Source: Nocardioides speluncae (lineage in GTDB: Bacteria > Actinomycetota > Actinomycetes > Propionibacteriales > Nocardioidaceae). From it: a DNA stretch of 64,000 nt. The DNA lies in NCBI RefSeq assembly GCF_003121585.1, contig NZ_QEOO01000039.1:1-64000 (forward strand), written 5' to 3'. Below the pieces are notes generated by a model, which was not told the origin of the DNA, made no database searches, and saw only the letters and a program-made list of their open reading frames with translations. Below, in pieces: positions 57,141 to 64,000 of this stretch (its first letter is position 1; every line of letters begins with the position of its first letter). The position numbers were made by a program, and so were the translations under genes.

Positions 57141-57200
57141 GCGGTACCGAAGAGTACGACGGTTCCCGGCTAGGGATTCCGGCCTACTCTTCGGTACCGC
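57141..57200. terminator. Bidirectional hairpin between GH31 and clpB
   Basis: GCGGTACCGAAGAGTA (57141-57156) and its exact complement (57185-57200), with GC-rich sequences that can extend the stem outward. The loop is 28 bases. It lies between convergent genes. Confidence 0.75.
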
Positions 57201-57212
57201 AGCGCGCGGCCG

Positions 57213-59828
<2,616 letters not shown>

Positions 59829-59890
59829 CTTCTGGGTGTCCCCCTCGTCCTCGGGTGGTCGAGCAGCTGTCCTGCGAACCTAGTCTCGGA

Positions 59891-59928
59891 TGGTCGAGCA
59901 GGTTGCGCAGCAACCGTCGTCGAGACCA
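59891..59928. repeat. REP-like element upstream of clpB
   Basis: TGGTCGAGCAGGTTGCGCAG leads into a CAACCGTCGTCGAGACCA end. It contains the same GGTTGC-GCA-GCAACC hairpin as the element at 49268-49350. A further degenerate piece lies at about 59855-59880. Confidence 0.75.
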
Positions 59929-59958
59929 CTCTGGCCTCACTCGGGATAACGCACCAGA

Positions 59959-59981
59959 AGTTGAGTCTGTTCTACTCAACT
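59959..59981. promoter_or_regulatory. HspR-type (HAIR-like) operator upstream of clpB
   Basis: AGTTGAGT-N7-ACTCAACT, a perfect inverted repeat that fits the HspR consensus CTTGAGT-N7-ACTCAAG except at the outermost bases. The same site with one mismatch is at the lon start (36862-36884). Confidence 0.85.
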
Positions 59982-60103
59982 TTGGGAACGATGGTGATCA
60001 TTGGGATCTACGTAGACTGCAGACTCACTCTCTCCTTAAGTACGGATTTCATCGGATCCAGGTACGCTAAATACGCCAAACTTCGGAGGAGGCGAAGGAA
60101 ACC

Positions 60104-61561
60104 GTGGATAACGGCCTGGTCTTCAGCAGCGAGCTGCCACCCGCCACCATCGCTGACCGAGTCCGGCGTGGCGAGCTGACCCGGATCGCCACCGGCGTGT
60201 ACAGCACCGAGATCGGCCGTAGTGTCGAGGAGGTCGTTCGCGCGCATCTCTTCGACATCGCAGGGCGGCTGCTGCCGGGCGCGGTGATCACCGACCGTTC
60301 CGCGCGCACCGGTGCGCCCGTCGCCGGCGTTCTCTATCTCGCACGCCCGGGGCGCCCACGCGACATCGACCTGCCCGGGCTGCTTGTGCGAGCACGCGCC
60401 GGTGCAGGTCCACAGCCAGACGACATCTCACTCCCGGGCGGCCTCTATCTCGCCTCGCGTCCACGCGGTCTCGCGGAGAACGCCCGGCCTTCCCGAGCAC
60501 GCGCGGGCGGCCGACGGACGCTCGACCAGTCGGAACTGGGTGACTGGGTCGACTACATCTGCACGACCGACGGCCCCGAGCTGTTGGCTGAGTACCGGCG
60601 CCTCGCCGTTGGGCTCGCGCCCACACTGGGCGTCGGTGACGAGCACATCCACAGACTGGAGCGGCTGATCGGCATCGCCCTCGGCACCCGTGCGAACGAG
60701 CCCACCACATCCGCTGCCCTCGCCGCACGACGGTCAGGACGTCCGGTCGATCAGGCGAGAGTACGACGCTTCGAAGACCTCGCCGCCGCTCTCCGCGGCG
60801 CAGCACCGCAGTCGCATCCGCTCGATCCAGCGGCTTCCGGACGCAATACCTACGAGCCCTTCTTCGAGGCGTACTTCTCCAACTTCATCGAAGGTACGGA
60901 GTTCGAAGTCGACGAGGCACGGCAGATCGTCTTCGACGGTGTCGTGCCGTCCGGTCGTCCGGAGGACGCCCACGACGTGCTCGGCACCTACCGCCTCGTC
61001 GCCGACGCCGACGAGATGTCGCAGACCGGGACCGACCCCGACGAGTTCATCGCGCTGGTCAAGCGCCGGAACGCCAGGATCATGGAGGGTCGGCCAGGCC
61101 AGCGGCCCGGGCAGTTCAAGGAGCTTGCCAATCGAGCCGGGGCCACCTCGTTCGTCGAGCCGGCGCTCGTCGAGGGAACACTGGCCGCAGGCTTCCGGCT
61201 CCGCGACGAGCTGGACACAGCGTGGGAGAAGGCTCTGTACGTCGCGTTCGTGGTAGCTGAAGTGCATCCCTTTGCCGACGGCAACGGCCGCACGGCGCGC
61301 GTGATGATGAACGCCGAGCTCCACGCCGGCGGCCAGAGCCGCATCATCATCCCGACGGTCTTCCGCCAGGACTACCTCGATGGACTCCGACTGCTCTCCC
61401 GCCGTGACGACCCCAGCGTCTTCATCAAGGCGATGCGGTACGCGCACGACTTCACCGCCAGCATCGACTTCTCGACGTTCACCGAGGCGAAGGCGCACCT
61501 TCAGACAGCCCACGCGTTCGACGAACCGGACAGCGCGCAGCGGCTGCGAATCCGGGTGTGA
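60104..61561 (+). CDS. Fic-domain protein with N-terminal AbiEi-like regulator region
   Basis: 485 aa. The first 60 residues (LPPATIADRVRRGELTRIA, then TGVYST) resemble the winged helix of AbiEi-type antitoxins and are followed by the usual AbiEi core pattern. The C-terminal half is a Fic AMP-transferase with the active loop HPFADGNGRTAR (His388). SNFIEG upstream fits the inhibitory motif S/T-xxx-E-G/N, placed before the Fic core as in class II enzymes, so activity is probably self-restrained. The start is the GTG at 60104 with GGAGGAGG upstream. Its targets are unknown. Confidence 0.85.
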   Translation: MDNGLVFSSELPPATIADRVRRGELTRIATGVYSTEIGRSVEEVVRAHLFDIAGRLLPGAVITDRSARTGAPVAGVLYLARPGRPRDIDLPGLLVRARAGAGPQPDDISLPGGLYLASRPRGLAENARPSRARAGGRRTLDQSELGDWVDYICTTDGPELLAEYRRLAVGLAPTLGVGDEHIHRLERLIGIALGTRANEPTTSAALAARRSGRPVDQARVRRFEDLAAALRGAAPQSHPLDPAASGRNTYEPFFEAYFSNFIEGTEFEVDEARQIVFDGVVPSGRPEDAHDVLGTYRLVADADEMSQTGTDPDEFIALVKRRNARIMEGRPGQRPGQFKELANRAGATSFVEPALVEGTLAAGFRLRDELDTAWEKALYVAFVVAEVHPFADGNGRTARVMMNAELHAGGQSRIIIPTVFRQDYLDGLRLLSRRDDPSVFIKAMRYAHDFTASIDFSTFTEAKAHLQTAHAFDEPDSAQRLRIRV

Positions 61562-61825
61562 CCACGACCGCCACCTTCTGCGGCGCCGCGGCGTACACCC
61601 CGACTGGGGCGAGCACGAGCGCGCCGCAGTTCGCGAACACGATGGCAACGATCTGCCGTCAGGTCAGCCTGTTCTGAGCATTCATCAAACCCAACCTCCT
61701 CCGCGAACGATGTCGGCGTCGAACCGGCTCACGACCGTTCCATTCCGCGATATGTCCCACAGTTTTTGGCGGAGTCCGGAGGGTAGGAGCCAGTGACACC
61801 ACAACTGTGACCTTGGAGGGGAACC
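61562..61825. other. Intergenic region with no clear feature
   Basis: 264 bases. I see no credible gene, hairpin or promoter beyond the GGAGGGG ribosome-binding site at the right end. Confidence 0.4.
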
Positions 61826-63223
61826 TTGACCGACGCCACCTACGCCAACCTGTCCACCCTGAAGGGTGAGCTGAAGCGCGCCGCCATCGACGCCTACATG
61901 GTGTCTCAGGGCTGGAAGCTCTACGACGCCGGCGCGACCCACTACTGGGATGGCGACGACGGCGACGATCCGGGTGAGAGCATCTCGCGCCCTGGGGAGA
62001 ACGGCGAAGGCGGCGGCGACTGGGCGGCCAACAAGATCAAGGAGTTCTTCGTCGGAGACAGCCGGGACGAGGAATGGAGCGCGGCCTTCGGCAAGGTCCG
62101 CCAGCGGATCGACGAATATCTCAAGCCCTGGGAGGACCTGCCCGACCCCGCGCTGTTCGACAACTACGTCGAGGACCTCCGCAAGGCCACCGTCAAGCTG
62201 GCCGTCGCCACCTCGACCAGCGGAGGCGTCGCGTCCGGCGCCGGCCGCATGGGCGCTCAGCTGAAGATCATCGACGAGAACTCCTCGGCGATGTCCGGCG
62301 GCACCATCTCCGCCTTCAAGTCCAAGTTCATGATGGAGCTGGGCAAGGCGATCGGCGGGCACCACGGCCTGACCGTCATCCTCGGCCAGGCGATGACCGC
62401 CGAGCAGAACCTGCTGAAGGGGGCCCGCGAGGACGTGGCTCAGGCCGTCGCCAACGCGACGAAGTCACTCGAGGCCTATGCACTGGGGGGCAGCTCCAGC
62501 TTCTCGTTCGCGCTGAAGGTCGCCGGGGCGGTGGTCGCCGGCGTGGCCGTCTTCGCCACCGGCGGTACTGGCGCGGTCGTCGCGCTCGCCGGCGCCGGCG
62601 CCGGGCTCACGCTGCTGACCACGCTGGCGGAGCAAAGCGAGAAGAACGCCACGGAGCCCAAGGCGAAGGACTACGAAGGCCTGATGAACGGCTTCAAGAC
62701 CGCCCTGGACGACATCAACAAGGCGATCAAGAACGAGGAGGGCGGGGTCCGCGACAACCTCAAGGACAACCTCGGCAGGGTGCAGACCGACGAGGCGTCG
62801 TACAACCTCACCAACCCGCTCCAGAACATCTCCGACGACAGCCAGCTCCACGACGACGCCAAGGGCCGGGCGATCATCCACAACAAGTCACTCGTCTTCG
62901 AGATCACCGACACCGCGATGCCCACCATCGCCGACGAGCTGGTCGCGGCGAAGGAGCTCGTGTGGGCCGGCTGGTCGGCCACGCCGTACTACCGCGACGC
63001 GAGCATCGGCCTGGCCGATACCGGCCCCTACACCCATTGGGCAGACCTCGCCGGACCGCTCTGGCGCCTGATCGGCGACCTCGAGTGGGAGGTGCGCAAC
63101 GGCGCCACCTCCCTCAAGCTCGCCATCGAGGACATGGGCCAGACCGACACCGACGCCAAGGACGCCCTGGAGAAGCACGCCGAGACGCTCAAGGACTACA
63201 CGAACTACGAGGTCCCGAAGTAG
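61826..63223 (+). CDS. Long helical protein with a central hydrophobic segment, unknown function
   Basis: 465 aa starting with TTG at 61826 after a strong GGAGGGG. The N- and C-terminal regions are acidic and helical; a glycine-rich hydrophobic stretch (about 228-275, with VAGAVVAGVAVFATGGTGAV) could form a membrane hairpin. W-x-G-like words occur (QGWKLYDAG near residue 30, WAGWSATPY near 380). The overall look resembles long helical substrates of type VII-like secretion or pore-forming proteins, but I cannot assign a family. No neighbour supports either idea. Confidence 0.6.
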   Translation: MTDATYANLSTLKGELKRAAIDAYMVSQGWKLYDAGATHYWDGDDGDDPGESISRPGENGEGGGDWAANKIKEFFVGDSRDEEWSAAFGKVRQRIDEYLKPWEDLPDPALFDNYVEDLRKATVKLAVATSTSGGVASGAGRMGAQLKIIDENSSAMSGGTISAFKSKFMMELGKAIGGHHGLTVILGQAMTAEQNLLKGAREDVAQAVANATKSLEAYALGGSSSFSFALKVAGAVVAGVAVFATGGTGAVVALAGAGAGLTLLTTLAEQSEKNATEPKAKDYEGLMNGFKTALDDINKAIKNEEGGVRDNLKDNLGRVQTDEASYNLTNPLQNISDDSQLHDDAKGRAIIHNKSLVFEITDTAMPTIADELVAAKELVWAGWSATPYYRDASIGLADTGPYTHWADLAGPLWRLIGDLEWEVRNGATSLKLAIEDMGQTDTDAKDALEKHAETLKDYTNYEVPK

Positions 63224-63238
63224 CCCAGCGGCTGCCGA

Positions 63239-63877
63239 TCAGGGCGTGATCGGACCGTAGATCGAGGTGGTGGCACCGGTGGAGATCGCCCAGTAGCGAT
63301 CGCCGTACGACCAGTGCCACCACTCGGTCGGGTAGTTGACCAGGCCGCCGGCACGCAGGGCCTTGCCCATCACCGCGCGGTTCTCCGTCGCTTCCGGGGA
63401 GACGTTGGTGGCGGCGGTGAAGCAGGCGTTGTCGGAGTCGACCGGGGTGGCGTCGATCTCGGTGCCGAGGTCCAGCCGGGTGCCGTCGTCGTGGCACAGC
63501 GTCAGGTCGACCGCGCCACCCGCACAGTGCGGCGCGACCGCCACCGGCGCGACGTACTTGCTGGCCTCACGGAAGGTGTCGTCCGCGGTGAGGTGCGGCT
63601 GCTCGCGAGCCAGCCGCGCGCGGTAGCCCTCGAACGCCGTCCCCTGGTCGGTGACCGAGCGATGCCCCTCCACCACCAGCAGGTGCAGCCCCGCGGGCAG
63701 TGCGGACTGCGCGAGCACCAGCCGGTCACGTACGCCGGCGCGCACCATGCTCCCGGTCGGTCCGGCGACCGGCGAGGCGTCGTACCGCAGGCCGGCCTCG
63801 TCACGAAGCGAGACCATGGGCTCGCCGCAGTCGGCGACCGGCAGCGCCGCGACCGCCTCGTCAGACAGCAGGATCAT
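63239..63877 (-). CDS. D-Ala-D-Ala dipeptidase (VanX/DdpX family, M15D)
   Basis: 212 aa zinc peptidase that splits D-Ala-D-Ala. Zinc ligands appear in PHCAGGAVDLTL and the catalytic Glu/His pair in YPTEWWHWSYGD; VVEGHRSVTDQG contains the conserved Arg. The start ATG at 63877 overlaps the stop of the ligase gene (ATGA). Such enzymes either recycle peptidoglycan peptides or contribute to glycopeptide resistance. Confidence 0.9.
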   Translation of the reverse strand: MILLSDEAVAALPVADCGEPMVSLRDEAGLRYDASPVAGPTGSMVRAGVRDRLVLAQSALPAGLHLLVVEGHRSVTDQGTAFEGYRARLAREQPHLTADDTFREASKYVAPVAVAPHCAGGAVDLTLCHDDGTRLDLGTEIDATPVDSDNACFTAATNVSPEATENRAVMGKALRAGGLVNYPTEWWHWSYGDRYWAISTGATTSIYGPITP

Positions 63878-63999
63878 GCGTCGGGCGCGGCCGGCGTCGC
63901 CATCCGGACGGCGAGCGCGGCGCGCTCGTCGGCGAGGTCGATCAGCCGGCCGATCAGCGACGGGTAGTCGAGGCCGACGGCGTTCCACAGCTTCGGGTA
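63874..63999 (-). CDS. D-alanine-D-alanine (or D-lactate) ligase, C-terminal fragment
   Basis: Only the last 41 residues are in the window: YPKLWNAVGLDYPSLIGRLI, then DLADERAALAV to the end. This pattern (Y-P-x-L/M-x-x-A-x-G-L/I-x-x-P-x-L-I) is the C-terminus of Ddl-type ATP-grasp ligases. The gene runs off the window edge, so D-Ala and D-Lac types cannot be separated. It overlaps the dipeptidase gene by 4 bases. Confidence 0.7.
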   Translation of the reverse strand, partial: YPKLWNAVGLDYPSLIGRLIDLADERAALAVRMATPAAPDA

Positions 64000-64000
64000 C

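Overview
The window is high-GC DNA with dense short-gap gene packing, GTG/TTG starts, many GTGA/ATGA stop-start overlaps, a SAM-IV-type riboswitch, HspR-type heat-shock operators, a class E sortase and SigE-family sigma factors. This points to an actinobacterium, most likely of the Nocardioidaceae or a close relative (inference from gene style; no 16S or marker phylogeny is possible here). No rRNA, tRNA, CRISPR array, intact transposase or replication origin was seen.

Layout. 1-13.9 kb is mostly housekeeping: a NarL-type two-component pair, a Ser/Thr kinase, purA, a lipid kinase, a regulator, class I lysyl-tRNA synthetase, a DUF3151 protein, a class V aminotransferase under a SAM-IV riboswitch, and GAF-ANTAR and STAS-like signalling proteins. 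14.0-23.4 kb is the most striking part. Five SigE-family ECF sigma genes each overlap a gene for a single-pass membrane protein, with fbaA and a LigD-type phosphoesterase gene in between. Two more such pairs lie at 33.1-34.5 and 37.0-39.0 kb, making seven modules. Each is preceded by a recognisable ECF-like promoter, and both promoters and membrane proteins fall into the same two classes.

24.1-33.0 kb is a molybdenum hydroxylase (CoxL form II type) region: coxD-coxE-xdhC-regulator, then coxS-coxL-coxM-coxG, all on the minus strand. lon (34.6-36.9 kb) and clpB (57.2-59.8 kb) share an HspR-type inverted repeat. 39.06-43.77 kb looks like an acquired island of visibly lower GC. It holds a secreted NucA/NucB-type nuclease with a small acidic partner, a small ORF coupled to a resolvase-like protein, a divergent TPR regulator and an acetyltransferase. 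A 17/18 direct repeat flanks it, and the right copy sits beside a decayed carboxymuconolactone decarboxylase gene.

44.3-57.2 kb carries a secreted collagen-like protein, an EamA exporter, TrmH, DedA, pyrE, sortase E, a PLP aminotransferase, a secreted metalloprotease, a membrane protein and a large secreted GH31 glycosidase. 60-64 kb has a regulator-fused Fic protein, a long helical protein of unknown function, and a D-Ala-D-Ala dipeptidase overlapping the end of a D-Ala ligase gene cut by the window edge.

Two dispersed non-coding repeat families are visible: a 165-bp element with terminal inverted repeats (two copies, one truncated by the window start), and REP-like palindromes, one of which lies inside the kinase coding sequence.
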